Part shown: positions 15,819 to 24,859 of the stretch, piece by piece
How the letters are laid out: each line of letters starts with the position of its first letter
Numbering within the stretch: position 1 is the first letter of the stretch
Origin: MAG-120531 sp963934855
GTDB lineage: Bacteria; Bacteroidota; Bacteroidia; Flavobacteriales; Flavobacteriaceae
Assembly: GCA_963934855.1 (NCBI GenBank)
Contig: CAWWAC010000010.1
Span: 1-52,832, forward strand
Length of the DNA stretch: 52,832 nt
Direction: 5' to 3'
Program-made: the position numbers and the translations under genes
The notes under the pieces: generated by a model
Told to the model about the DNA's origin: nothing
Seen by the model: the letters and a program-made list of their open reading frames with translations, nothing else
Database searches by the model: none

Positions 15819-18800
15819 ATGAGTAAGCAACAAAAAAACGTCAATAAAGAGTTTAAACTCTCTTCATGGGCCATAGATAACCCTTCAGTGGTGTATGTCA
15901 TGATTGGCATCTTCTTTTTCCTAGGTCTATCTGCCTATTTTGAAATGCCTAGAGAAGATTTTCCAGAGATTGTGGAAACCAAAATCTACGTGTCTACCCC
16001 TTACCCAGGAAATACGGCAGAAGACATTGAAAGACTCATTACAGACCCCTTAGAAGACAAGCTAAAAAACCTCTCTAATATTGTAGAAATAGTCTCTACC
16101 TCTCAGGAAGATTACGCAATTATTACCGTAGAGTTTGATGAGGACATTTCAGTAGAAGCAGCCAAACAAAAGGTTAAAGATGAAGTAGACTCTAAAAAAG
16201 CAGGAGAAGATTGGCCCACCTTTAACGGTGCAAAAGTAGAACCTAATGTGTTTGACTTAAACCTATCTGAAGAGATCCCTATTATGAATATTAATCTCAC
16301 AGGAGATTATCCGGTAGAAAAACTAAAGGCTTACGGAGAATATTTAGAAGACCTAATAGAAGACCTATCACAAATTAAAAAGGTAGATATTAGAGGCGCC
16401 CAAGAAAAAGAGGTAGAAATAGCGGTAGACATCTATAAAATGATGGCCTCTCAAGTAAGTTTTAATGATATTTTACAAGCCATTGGAAACGGGAATATGA
16501 CACTTTCTGCCGGAAACTTAGTGAGTTCTGGCCAGAGAAGAACCATTAGAATTTTAGGGGAAATTGAACAGCCTAAGGAGTTAGAAAATTTCATTGTAAA
16601 ATCTGACCAAGGAGCCGTGTACCTCAGAGATATTGCTGACGTGAGCTTTAAAGACAAAGAGAAAACCACCTACGCCAGAAAAGAAGGCAAAAGTGTGGTG
16701 ATGTTAGAAGTGAAAAAGCGCGCTGGAAAAAACATGATCCAAGCGGCAGATGAAATTAAAGTACTTATAGCCAAGGCACAAAAAGAGGTCTTCCCAAAAG
16801 ACTTAGATATTTCTATCACCAATGATTCTTCTTCTAGAACATTAAACCAAGTAGATGACTTAGTGAACAACATCATATTTGGTATTTTATTGGTAGTGAC
16901 AGTCCTCATGTTTTTCTTAGGTTTTAGAAATGCCCTCTTTGTAGGTTTTGCTATTCCTATGTCTATGTTTATATCTTTTGTAATTTTAAACTTATTGGGT
17001 TATACTCTAAATACCATGGTGCTCTTTGGCCTTATTATGGGTCTAGGTATGCTGGTAGACAACGGAATTGTAGTAGTTGAAAATGTATACAGACTTATGT
17101 CTGAAGGCGTACCAAGAGTGCAGGCAGCCAAACAAGGAATTAGTGAAATTGCTTTTCCTATTATTATCTCTACGGCCACTACTGTAGCCGCCTTTGTACC
17201 GCTAGGTCTTTGGCCTGGAATTTTTGGACAATTTATGATTTATTTCCCTATCACCCTCTCGGTAGTACTGGGGTCATCACTATTTGTTGCTATTTTTATG
17301 AATTCCATGTTGGTGTCTCAGTTTATGGAGGTAGGTGACAAAGAGCTCACTAAAAAACAACTCTACAGAATTTCTGCGGTATTGGGAGGTTTTGGACTTT
17401 TTATAGTGATTTTTGGAGGTAGTATGAGAGGCCTTGGAACGCTCATGATTTTAACAGCAGTGCTGTTTTGGGCCTACAAATACGGAATTAAAAGATGGGC
17501 TAATAAATTCCAAGCAGGAAGTTTAGTCCGTTTTGAAAACTGGTATGAAAGACAGTTAAAAAGAGCCCTAAAGGGTAAAAATGTATACTGGTATTTTGGG
17601 TCTACTGTGTTACTTCTCATCTCTGCTTTTATGTTCTTTGGAATGTCTGTAGGTGCCGGAAGAACAAAAATTGAGTTTTTTCCAAACAACACCCCCAACC
17701 AGATTATTGTGTACATAGAGTACCCACAGGGAACAGATATTGAAAAGACCAACACCATTACCCTAGACATTGAAAAAAGAGTAGCAGAAGTCTTAAATGC
17801 CCCAGAGCAATTAGACAATGGTTACAACTTTTTGGTGGAGGCATCTGTTTCACAAGTAGGAGAAGGTGCAGGAAACCCACAAACAGATGGAGGCTCTAGT
17901 GCAGAAATGCCCCATAGAGGTAAAATCACAGCCTCTATGAGAGAGTTTAAGTACAGACGTGGAATGGACACTGAAGTGCTTAGAAAAAAAGTGCAAGAAA
18001 CCTTAAAAGGAGTGTACCCAGGAGTCGCTATTTCTGTAGAAAAAGATGAGAATGGACCACCGGCAGGCTACCCTATCAATATAGAATTAGAAGGGACTGA
18101 CTATGACGCTCTTATAGTGTCTGCAGAGAAAATGCGCAATTTTATTAATACCAAAAATATTCCTGGTATTGCAGAACTTAAAATAGATGTAAACAAAGGA
18201 AAACCTGCTATGCTTGTAAGTGTAGACAGAGTTAAGGCTGGAACCTTAGGAGTCACTGTAGGACAGGTAGGCATGCAGCTCAGACGCTCTCTCTTTGGTG
18301 AAAAGGCAGGAGTTTACAAAGAAGACGGAGATGACTTTGACATTAATGTGCGCTTTAATGAAGACTTGCGTTACAATAAAAGTGCCCTATTTAATCAGAA
18401 CATTATTTTTAGAGATCAAGCTTCTGGACGTATTAAAGAAATTCCAGTATCTGCCGTCACTTCTCAAAAAAATACCGCTGCCTTTTCTGCTATTAAACAC
18501 AGAGACAACAAAAGGGTTGTGACCGTATATTCTGGTTTAGAGCCAGGTTTTACAGACGCACAGATAATAGTAAATGAAATTAGGACTCAAATGCAAAACT
18601 ATCATGAAATTCCTAGTGACATTAAAATAGATTACACCGGACAAATTGAAGAGCAAAACAAACAAATGGCTTTTTTAATGGGGGCTTTCTTCTCAGGATT
18701 GGGTCTCATCTTATTATTGCTTATCTTTCAATTTGGTGGCATTTCTAAGCCCCTTATTATTATGATAGCCATTTTCCTGAGTTTTATTGGGGTATTCTAC

Positions 18801-19313
18801 GGGCTTATTTTTACAGGCTGGAGTTTTGTAATTATGATGACCATGGTAGGAATTATTTCTCTAGCGGGGATTGTAGTAAATAATGGGGTGGTATTATTAG
18901 ATTACACCCAATTACTTATAGACCGCTTTAAAGTATCGCATAATATAGAAGACCAGTATTTATTGTCACAGCCAGACGTAAAAAGACTTATTATTCAGTC
19001 TGGAAAAGCCAGACTAAGACCTGTAGTGCTTACCGCTGTCACTACTGTTTTAGGATTAATTCCACTGGCTATCGGACTCAATATAGACTTCTTTTCTCTG
19101 TTCTCTAGTTTAGATCCTAAGGTATATATTGGAGGTGACAACGTGATTTTCTGGGGACCATTGGCTTGGACCGTGATCTTTGGCCTTATCATAGCCACCT
19201 TCTTAACCCTTATTATTGTACCGGTGCTCTTTTTTATCAGCTACCGCTTAAAGATTGCGCTCTATAAAAGTAGGGTGACAGAAGAAGTGTTGGAAGAAAA
19301 AGCAGTGTCATAA
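15819..19313 (+). CDS. RND family efflux pump, inner-membrane subunit
   Basis: 1164-residue proton-driven exporter with twelve membrane helices in the usual 1 + 5 / 1 + 5 layout and two large periplasmic loops. Family marks include the porter-domain start AYFEMPREDFPEIVE, the helix-4 motif LGMLVDNGIVVVENV (Asp414 with Asn415 in place of the Asp-Asp pair of AcrB; Asp-Asn is frequent in this branch) and GKARLRPVVLTAVTTVLGLIP in the second half. An extra hydrophobic segment lies around 520-560. Substrates cannot be predicted. It is the last gene of the operon and is followed by a strong terminator. Confidence 0.94.
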   Translation: MSKQQKNVNKEFKLSSWAIDNPSVVYVMIGIFFFLGLSAYFEMPREDFPEIVETKIYVSTPYPGNTAEDIERLITDPLEDKLKNLSNIVEIVSTSQEDYAIITVEFDEDISVEAAKQKVKDEVDSKKAGEDWPTFNGAKVEPNVFDLNLSEEIPIMNINLTGDYPVEKLKAYGEYLEDLIEDLSQIKKVDIRGAQEKEVEIAVDIYKMMASQVSFNDILQAIGNGNMTLSAGNLVSSGQRRTIRILGEIEQPKELENFIVKSDQGAVYLRDIADVSFKDKEKTTYARKEGKSVVMLEVKKRAGKNMIQAADEIKVLIAKAQKEVFPKDLDISITNDSSSRTLNQVDDLVNNIIFGILLVVTVLMFFLGFRNALFVGFAIPMSMFISFVILNLLGYTLNTMVLFGLIMGLGMLVDNGIVVVENVYRLMSEGVPRVQAAKQGISEIAFPIIISTATTVAAFVPLGLWPGIFGQFMIYFPITLSVVLGSSLFVAIFMNSMLVSQFMEVGDKELTKKQLYRISAVLGGFGLFIVIFGGSMRGLGTLMILTAVLFWAYKYGIKRWANKFQAGSLVRFENWYERQLKRALKGKNVYWYFGSTVLLLISAFMFFGMSVGAGRTKIEFFPNNTPNQIIVYIEYPQGTDIEKTNTITLDIEKRVAEVLNAPEQLDNGYNFLVEASVSQVGEGAGNPQTDGGSSAEMPHRGKITASMREFKYRRGMDTEVLRKKVQETLKGVYPGVAISVEKDENGPPAGYPINIELEGTDYDALIVSAEKMRNFINTKNIPGIAELKIDVNKGKPAMLVSVDRVKAGTLGVTVGQVGMQLRRSLFGEKAGVYKEDGDDFDINVRFNEDLRYNKSALFNQNIIFRDQASGRIKEIPVSAVTSQKNTAAFSAIKHRDNKRVVTVYSGLEPGFTDAQIIVNEIRTQMQNYHEIPSDIKIDYTGQIEEQNKQMAFLMGAFFSGLGLILLLLIFQFGGISKPLIIMIAIFLSFIGVFYGLIFTGWSFVIMMTMVGIISLAGIVVNNGVVLLDYTQLLIDRFKVSHNIEDQYLLSQPDVKRLIIQSGKARLRPVVLTAVTTVLGLIPLAIGLNIDFFSLFSSLDPKVYIGGDNVIFWGPLAWTVIFGLIIATFLTLIIVPVLFFISYRLKIALYKSRVTEEVLEEKAVS

Positions 19314-19330
19314 AACACCCTTATTTACTA

Positions 19331-19365
19331 AAAAGAAAAGGCCCCAAATTGGGGCCTTTTCTTTT
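19331..19365. terminator. Bidirectional intrinsic terminator
   Basis: A perfect 15-bp stem, with arms 19331-19345 and 19351-19365, has a GC core (GGCCCC/GGGGCC), A/T-rich flanks and a 5-nt loop AAATT. The T-rich 3' arm on both strands lets it end both the efflux operon (+) and the convergent gene at 19404-19754 (-). Confidence 0.9.
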
Positions 19366-19403
19366 AACTTTACTTTGTAGCTTTTTAACTAGATCACCGC
19401 ACT

Positions 19404-19754
19404 TTACTTATTTAACACAACAGTTCCTTTATTGTCCCACTGCGTAATAGCCGCCATTTTATTGTTGATAAAATCTACTTCTTTAAGAGCCTGTCCTTCC
19501 CAGAAAAACCATTTTCCTGTCTTTACTCCAAGGTTGTAAGAACCCATGGCTAGTTTGTTTCCCTCTTTGGTAAACATGGTCCACTCACCGTGAAGTTTAC
19601 CTGCCATATAAAATCCAGTTTGAGCCACCGCTCCATTGTCATAAAAGAGGGTCGCTTTTACAAGGTCTCCCTGCTTTTTGTAGGTGGGTTCTGGAGCCTG
19701 AGCTGCCAATGTCATAGTGGTTATAAAGGCAACAAAAAATAATAGATTTTTCAT
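19404..19754 (-). CDS. Exported MORN-type repeat protein
   Basis: 116 residues with a signal peptide ending TLAAQA and about three short repeats of the MORN variant found in Bacteroidota (YDNGAVAQTGFYMAGKLHGEW; EGNKLAMGSYNLGVKTGKW; KEVDFINNKMAA). These repeats occur in exported proteins, often of unknown role, and may mediate protein or membrane contact. It is monocistronic, flanked by the shared terminator on one side and a 349-bp divergent region on the other. A dyad and a -7 element lie upstream. Confidence 0.75.
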   Translation of the reverse strand: MKNLLFFVAFITTMTLAAQAPEPTYKKQGDLVKATLFYDNGAVAQTGFYMAGKLHGEWTMFTKEGNKLAMGSYNLGVKTGKWFFWEGQALKEVDFINNKMAAITQWDNKGTVVLNK

Positions 19755-19821
19755 AATAACAGTTTTTAGGGTTTAAAATCAAGCACTTTCAGTTTCATCT
19801 GTATGGTCACAGCGCTATACT

Positions 19822-19829
19822 CAAATATA
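19822..19829 (-). promoter_or_regulatory. -7 element of the MORN-repeat gene
   Basis: The minus strand reads TATATTTG, a perfect match. The expected leader is about 60 nt. No TTG lies at the -33 distance; the dyad at 19848-19863 occupies that place, so an activator may be needed. Confidence 0.42.
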
Positions 19830-20076
19830 CAAATATTTTACGTTTAAGTTACTTTTAAGTAACATTTAGTTTACATTAAATTAACATTGAGTGGTATCTT
19901 GTTGAATTTCAGGGCTTTAATATAAGGGTCTAAGTCCTATTTATAGTGCATTATTAAAAATAAAAGGGCTCTATAGGCAAAAAAATAGCTGTTATTTGCT
20001 GTCATTCACATTAAAAAATAGGGCCTCCACGCAAATAAAAAAACGCTTCAAAAACGCTTTGCTTCACTTAACTTCT

Positions 20077-20084
20077 TAAATTTG
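20077..20084 (+). promoter_or_regulatory. -7 element of aspS
   Basis: TAAATTTG matches TAnnTTTG and ends 19 nt before the aspS ATG. A TTG at 20059-20061 is 15 nt upstream, slightly closer than usual for a -33 element. Confidence 0.55.
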
Positions 20085-20103
20085 TACCCTTAGAATCACA
20101 GGC

Positions 20104-21861
20104 ATGTATAGAAGTCACCATTGTGGAGCGCTCAGCGCAAAAGAAATAGGGCAAGTAGTCACTTTAAGTGGTTGGGTCCAAAAAGTAAGAGACCAAGGCT
20201 TTATAGGCTGGGTAGATCTCAGAGACCGTTACGGCGTCACCCAACTTATTTTTGACGCAGAAAGAACTGCCCCAGAACTCTTGCAAATGGCCAAGGACCT
20301 GGGTCGTGAAACCGTTATTAAAGTGACTGGAGAAGTCATAGCGCGTAACAATGCCAACCCCAACATGAAAACGGGTGCTATTGAATTACTAGTGCAAGAA
20401 ATCACTATTTTAAATACCGCAAAGACCCCTCCTTTTACTATAGAAGACCATACAGACGGCGGCGAAGAATTGCGTGCCAAATACCGTTATTTAGACATTA
20501 GAAGAAATCCCGTTAAAAACAACCTCATTTTTAGACACAAAGTGAGCATGGCTGTTAGAAAGTTTCTTTCAGACCAAGGGTTTATAGATATAGAAACCCC
20601 TTACCTCATAAAATCTACCCCAGAAGGCGCTAGAGATTTCGTAGTGCCAAGCCGCATGAATCCTGGACAATTTTACGCCCTACCCCAATCTCCACAAACC
20701 TTTAAACAGCTCCTTATGGTAGGGGGTATGGATAAATACTTCCAAATAGTAAAGTGCTTTAGAGATGAAGATTTAAGGGCAGATCGCCAGCCAGAGTTTA
20801 CTCAGATAGACTGTGAAATGGCCTTTGTAACACAAGAAGATATCCTACATGTTTTTGAAGGCCTCACTAGAAGCTTACTCCTTGACATTCACAGCATTGA
20901 AATTAAGGAATTCCCAAGAATGACCTATGCCCACGCCATGGAAACCTACGGAAATGACAAACCAGACATTCGTTTTGGAATGAAGTTTGCCCAGCTAAAC
21001 TCCCTAGCTCAGCACAGAGAATTTACGGTCTTTAACAGTGCCGCTTTGGTAGTTGGAATAGCCGTGCCTGGTGCCAATAGCTATACTCGTAAAGAAATAG
21101 ACGCCTTAATAGACTGGGTGAGAAGACCACAAATAGGCGCTACAGGATTGGTTTATGTGCGCTGCAACGAAGACGGCACTTTTAAATCTTCTGTAGATAA
21201 ATTTTACAATGAAGAAGACTTAGCCAGCTGGGCAAAAGCTACTGGCGCAAAAGCAGGAGACCTTATTTGTGTACTGTCTGGGGACACAGATAGCACCAGA
21301 ACACACACATCGGCGCTCCGTATGGAGCTGGCCACACGTTTAGGCCTTAGAGACCCAAAGGTATTTGCCCCCCTGTGGGTGGTAGACTTTCCCCTCTTAG
21401 AAAAAGATCCAGAGACTGGTCATTTTCACGCCATGCACCACCCATTTACCGCTCCAAAACCAGAACATTTGGCCCTGCTAGACACAGACCCAGCGGCGGT
21501 AAATGCCAATGCTTATGACCTGGTGCTAAACGGAAATGAAATTGGCGGGGGCTCTATTAGAATTCACGACCGCGCCACCCAATCAAAAATGCTGAGCCTC
21601 TTAGGCTTTAGTGAGCAGCAGGCGCAAGAACAATTTGGTTTTCTAATGGACGCATTTGAGTACGGAGCACCCCCACACGGAGGTTTGGCCTTTGGCCTAG
21701 ACCGTTTGGTTGCTATTTTAGGGGGTCAAGAGACCATTAGAGACTTTATTGCTTTTCCTAAAAATAACTCAGGGAGAGACGTCATGATAGACGCTCCTGC
21801 AGCCCTAGACAGGGCACAACTTGAGGAGCTACACCTCAGCAGTACCGCAAAAAAAATATAG
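20104..21861 (+). CDS. aspS: Aspartyl-tRNA synthetase
   Basis: 585-residue class II synthetase that charges tRNA-Asp. The order is an N-terminal OB-fold anticodon-binding domain (about 1-105, with TLSGWVQKVRDQGFIGWVDLRDRYG), the catalytic core with motif 2 FRDEDLRADRQPEFTQID near 220-236, the bacterial-type GAD insertion (about 285-410) and motif 3 GLAFGLDRL near 530. Length and the GAD insertion identify the bacterial type. Only 29 nt separate it from the CLC gene, so read-through is likely. Confidence 0.96.
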   Translation: MYRSHHCGALSAKEIGQVVTLSGWVQKVRDQGFIGWVDLRDRYGVTQLIFDAERTAPELLQMAKDLGRETVIKVTGEVIARNNANPNMKTGAIELLVQEITILNTAKTPPFTIEDHTDGGEELRAKYRYLDIRRNPVKNNLIFRHKVSMAVRKFLSDQGFIDIETPYLIKSTPEGARDFVVPSRMNPGQFYALPQSPQTFKQLLMVGGMDKYFQIVKCFRDEDLRADRQPEFTQIDCEMAFVTQEDILHVFEGLTRSLLLDIHSIEIKEFPRMTYAHAMETYGNDKPDIRFGMKFAQLNSLAQHREFTVFNSAALVVGIAVPGANSYTRKEIDALIDWVRRPQIGATGLVYVRCNEDGTFKSSVDKFYNEEDLASWAKATGAKAGDLICVLSGDTDSTRTHTSALRMELATRLGLRDPKVFAPLWVVDFPLLEKDPETGHFHAMHHPFTAPKPEHLALLDTDPAAVNANAYDLVLNGNEIGGGSIRIHDRATQSKMLSLLGFSEQQAQEQFGFLMDAFEYGAPPHGGLAFGLDRLVAILGGQETIRDFIAFPKNNSGRDVMIDAPAALDRAQLEELHLSSTAKKI

Positions 21862-21890
21862 GCACTCCCCCTTAAAAGGGCCGCCTCATT

Positions 21891-23681
21891 ATGGAAGGAA
21901 AAAATAAAAACAGATTGACCAGGTTCCTCATTTGGAGGGCCAAGCACATTAGCAACAAGCAGTTTATTTATCTGCTGGCCATGCTTATTGGTTTTACCTC
22001 TGGTGTAGGCGCAGTTATTTTAAAAAACCTGACCCACTTTTTCCAGCATTTATTAGAAGGCCGCTTGGTTAAATACTACCACCACGCATTTTACTTTGTT
22101 TTCCCCCTTTTAGGTCTTTTCTTGGTTTACTTAATTATTAAATACCTCATTAGAAATAAGGTGAGTCACGGCATTCCTTCTACTCTTTTTGCCATGGCCA
22201 AGAGAAAAGGAATTATGAAGCGCCACCAGATGTTTGGCTCTATTTTAACGGCGCCCATTACAGTAGGTTTTGGAGGTTCTGTAGGGCTAGAAGGACCCAC
22301 TGTAGCTACCGGAGCAGCCATTAGTGCCAATATAGCTAGGCTGTTTCACATGAACCAGTCTAATAGAAATTTACTCATAGGCTGCGCAGCAGCAGGCGCC
22401 CTATCCTCTATTTTTAAAGCCCCCATTGCGGCCATTATTTTTGCTGTAGAAGTATTTAGCCTTCAGCTCACCATGGTCTCTTTACTACCGTTATTACTGG
22501 CTTCTATTACAGCCATTATCACTTCCTATTTCTTTTTTGGCTCAGATATTTTACTGCCAGTAAAACTAGCCGATGCTTTTACCATAGCAGACGTTCCCTA
22601 CTTCTTGCTCTTAGGAGTAGTGGCAGGTCTCACCTCAATATATTTCACCACCGTCTATGAATACATCCAAAAGGGATTTAATCTCATGCCAAAACCCTGG
22701 CACAGAATGCTGGTGGGAGGGACCCTATTAGGAGGGCTTATTTACCTAATTCCACCCTTGTACGGGGAGGGTTTTGAGGTGATTAACAATCTTTTAAAAG
22801 GCAATTCAGCAGCTGTGCTCCAAGGGAGTCCCTTTGGTTTAGATCCCCAAAATGTGTGGGTAGTCATTGGACTACTAGTGGGTTTAGTGGTTTTTAAAAT
22901 CATAGCGTCGGCCCTTACCTTTGGAGCGGGGGGTGTAGGAGGTATTTTTGCTCCTACCTTATTTATGGGCGCTATTATGGGCCACGCTCTAGGTAAAATT
23001 ATTAACCAACTAGGCTGGTTTGGCGGCTCCGTATCTGTCACTCAATTTACACTGGTAGGGATGTGCGGGCTTATGGCAGGAGTCCTACACGCTCCGCTTA
23101 CTGCCATATTTCTCATTGCCGAGCTCACTGGAGGTTACGAGCTTTTTATACCTCTTATGATCACGGCTGCCATGGCTTACACTATTACTAAATACGTACA
23201 ACCACACTCCGTTTACACCATGGAGTTGGGGCGCAAAGGAGAGCTTATTACCCATGACAAAGACCAAGCCGTACTCACGCTTATGGATATTGAGAGCGTG
23301 ATAGAAACCAATTTTATTTCCCTGTCTCCAGACCAAGATTTAGGCCAAATGGTACAAGAAGCCATTGTAAAATCTAATAGAAATATTTTTCCTGTGGTCT
23401 CTTCACAGGGAGCACTTCTAGGCATAGTCCTTTTGGACGATGTACGCCCGCTGATGTTTAACAGAGAGCTCTACCAGGAAGTAAAGGTTAGAGATCTCAT
23501 GCATAGCCCGCCAGATATCATAGACGTAGACCAGGATAAAATGACAGACATTATGCAAAAATTTCAAGAAAGTGCCGCCTGGAACCTACCCCTTATAAAA
23601 GAGGGCAAATACCACGGCTTTATTTCAAAGTCTAAACTACTCACTGCCTACAGAAGAAAGCTCATTCACTTTAATTTTTAA
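21891..23681 (+). CDS. CLC family chloride channel/transporter with C-terminal CBS domains
   Basis: 596-residue inner-membrane anion protein. The gating glutamate is present in GLEGP (132-136, Glu134), as are GGVGGIFAP (347-355) and the central tyrosine (Tyr416 in GGYELFIP). Two positions differ from the E. coli exchanger: the GSGIP filter motif is SHGIP (92-96), and the internal proton glutamate is replaced (FAVEV, Val188), as in CLC channels. Residues from about 440 form a pair of CBS domains. These changes suggest an uncoupled, channel-like anion pathway, possibly nucleotide-regulated through the CBS pair. A small membrane-protein gene follows after 3 nt. Confidence 0.9.
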   Translation: MEGKNKNRLTRFLIWRAKHISNKQFIYLLAMLIGFTSGVGAVILKNLTHFFQHLLEGRLVKYYHHAFYFVFPLLGLFLVYLIIKYLIRNKVSHGIPSTLFAMAKRKGIMKRHQMFGSILTAPITVGFGGSVGLEGPTVATGAAISANIARLFHMNQSNRNLLIGCAAAGALSSIFKAPIAAIIFAVEVFSLQLTMVSLLPLLLASITAIITSYFFFGSDILLPVKLADAFTIADVPYFLLLGVVAGLTSIYFTTVYEYIQKGFNLMPKPWHRMLVGGTLLGGLIYLIPPLYGEGFEVINNLLKGNSAAVLQGSPFGLDPQNVWVVIGLLVGLVVFKIIASALTFGAGGVGGIFAPTLFMGAIMGHALGKIINQLGWFGGSVSVTQFTLVGMCGLMAGVLHAPLTAIFLIAELTGGYELFIPLMITAAMAYTITKYVQPHSVYTMELGRKGELITHDKDQAVLTLMDIESVIETNFISLSPDQDLGQMVQEAIVKSNRNIFPVVSSQGALLGIVLLDDVRPLMFNRELYQEVKVRDLMHSPPDIIDVDQDKMTDIMQKFQESAAWNLPLIKEGKYHGFISKSKLLTAYRRKLIHFNF

Positions 23682-23684
23682 AAT

Positions 23685-23972
23685 ATGTTTAACCGCTATA
23701 AAAGAACCCTTATTGGACTGTTTGTTATGGGTTGTCTCGCAGCCATGGTTTACGGACTAATCCTAAAAGAAACAGACCCTACCCTTGGAAACTCTTATGT
23801 AGGCTTTGGTACCCTTTTTTTGTTTTTAATAGCCATGCCCGTCTTTATTTTTTCAGAAGCCAAAGGAAAAAAGATCCATGATTATATGCTCACAGAAGAG
23901 AATATAAAAAAGATGCAAGGAAAAAGTGATTACAAAAAAAAAAAAAGAAGACAAAGATTCAAAAACCATTGA
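23685..23972 (+). CDS. Small two-helix membrane protein, hypothetical
   Basis: 95 residues, with helices at about 8-27 and 40-58 followed by a basic, hydrophilic tail. I recognise no family. It starts 3 nt after the CLC gene, so the two are surely cotranscribed. A run of 13 A near 23934-23946 lies in the tail and makes it slippage-prone: the stated frame ends KKKKRRQRFKNH, while another frame would end in an acidic tail containing EDKDSKTIENS. Either the genome or the polymerase may read a different C terminus from this one. Confidence 0.65.
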   Translation: MFNRYKRTLIGLFVMGCLAAMVYGLILKETDPTLGNSYVGFGTLFLFLIAMPVFIFSEAKGKKIHDYMLTEENIKKMQGKSDYKKKKRRQRFKNH

Positions 23973-24067
23973 AAATTCGTAATTCAATAGTTTTTTTAAC
24001 GAAGCTATATACAATACATTATATTTCAGTATCTTAGTGATATATTTATCTATCAAATTCTAATGCA

Positions 24068-24259
24068 ATGACTGGAACAGTAAAATTTTTTAATGGATCT
24101 AAAGGCTATGGATTCATCACCAACGATGAAACAGGTAATGACACTTTTGTACACGCTACTGCTTTAAACGGCGTTCAAATTAACGAAGGTGACAAGGTCA
24201 CCTATGAAGAGGAAGAAAGTGAAAAAGGAAAAACCGCAGTAAGCGTTTCTCTTTTATAA
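24068..24259 (+). CDS. Cold shock domain protein
   Basis: 63-residue single-domain CspA-type RNA-binding protein. RNP1-like KGYGFI (13-18) and RNP2-like DTFVHATAL (25-33) are present, as is the opening TGTVKFFN. Such proteins bind single-stranded nucleic acids and resolve RNA structure. Upstream, two near -7 elements (TATATTTC and TATATTTA) are seen but neither is exact. It is transcribed alone and ends at the hairpin terminator at 24282-24311. Confidence 0.93.
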   Translation: MTGTVKFFNGSKGYGFITNDETGNDTFVHATALNGVQINEGDKVTYEEEESEKGKTAVSVSLL

Positions 24260-24281
24260 AATACATTTTCTTTAAAAACTT

Positions 24282-24311
24282 AAACCCTGAAAGTGCTTTT
24301 CAGGGTTTTTT
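24282..24311 (+). terminator. Intrinsic terminator after the cold shock gene
   Basis: An 11-bp perfect stem (24282-24292 with 24298-24308: AAACCCTGAAA and its complement), loop GTGCT and a T-run through 24311. It overlaps the 3' end of the convergent tadA, and its A-rich 5' arm gives a weak U-run on the other strand too. Confidence 0.85.
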
Positions 24312-24770
24312 ATTTTCACGTTTTTTAGAAAAAAATTCTTTTAATAATATAGCGGACTCTTCTGCCATAAGCCCGCCCACCAATTCTGTTTTAGGATGTA
24401 GCGGACCTTTTACCGCCCCTTTAAACTGGCTAATACCGCCTCTTTTTGGGTCAGAAGCCCCATACACCACCTTAGAAATCTGGCTCCAATACAAAGCGCC
24501 AGCGCACATAAGGCAGGGCTCTAAGGTGACATAGAGCGTACAGCCCATTAAATATTTTCCGCCTAAATGGTGGGCCGCAGCAGTAATGGCCTGCATTTCT
24601 GCATGGGCCGTTACATCTGTAAGCAACTCTGTGAGGTTGTGGGCCCTAGCAATAATGGTGTCTTTGGCTACCACCACAGCCCCTACCGGGATTTCGCCTT
24701 TTTCAAAGGCCGTATGCGCCTCTTGTAAGGCACGCTGCATAAAATACGCGTCTGTAAATATAGGTTCCAC
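24300..24770 (-). CDS. tadA: tRNA-specific adenosine deaminase
   Basis: 156-residue zinc deaminase that converts A34 to inosine in tRNA-Arg(ACG). Zinc ligands and the catalytic Glu are in HAE (His56, Glu58) and in PCLMC (Cys86, Cys89). The family-specific GASDPKRGGI region follows at about 105-115. The start is GTG at 24770; an in-frame ATG ten codons later is possible, but the residues before it (FTDAYF) match the usual N terminus. Divergent from dxs with 89 bp between. Confidence 0.92.
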   Translation of the reverse strand: MEPIFTDAYFMQRALQEAHTAFEKGEIPVGAVVVAKDTIIARAHNLTELLTDVTAHAEMQAITAAAHHLGGKYLMGCTLYVTLEPCLMCAGALYWSQISKVVYGASDPKRGGISQFKGAVKGPLHPKTELVGGLMAEESAILLKEFFSKKRENKKP

Positions 24771-24859
24771 ACTATAAAAATACGTTTTTTAAGTAGGTCT
24801 AACAAAATTCAAAATTCTGTACCTTTACTCCCTATTAAAATCACCTACAAAAGCAGCAA

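Larger units (their letters stand above)
19755..20103. other. 349-bp divergent intergenic region
   Basis: No gene seen. It contains a -7 element for the minus-strand MORN gene (TATATTTG at 19822-19829), a 16-bp near-perfect dyad GTTACTTTTAAGTAAC at 19848-19863 at roughly -33 to -48 of that promoter, and the aspS -7 element at 20077-20084. Two copies of AAACGCTT sit just upstream of the latter (20041-20060). The middle, about 19870-20040, shows nothing I can assign. Confidence 0.6.

Noticed and set aside
17052..17066. Loss of the second Asp in helix 4 of the RND pump taken as inactivation
   Set aside because: Asp-Asn at this place is frequent in intact RND pumps; the first Asp and the rest of the protein are normal.
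17474..17818. 114-codon minus-strand frame inside the RND pump gene
   Set aside because: Antisense to the conserved pump sequence without any domain or start signal.
20041..20060. AAACGCTT twice as a CRISPR or iteron-like array
   Set aside because: Only two 8-bp copies, no regular spacers and no replication or Cas genes.
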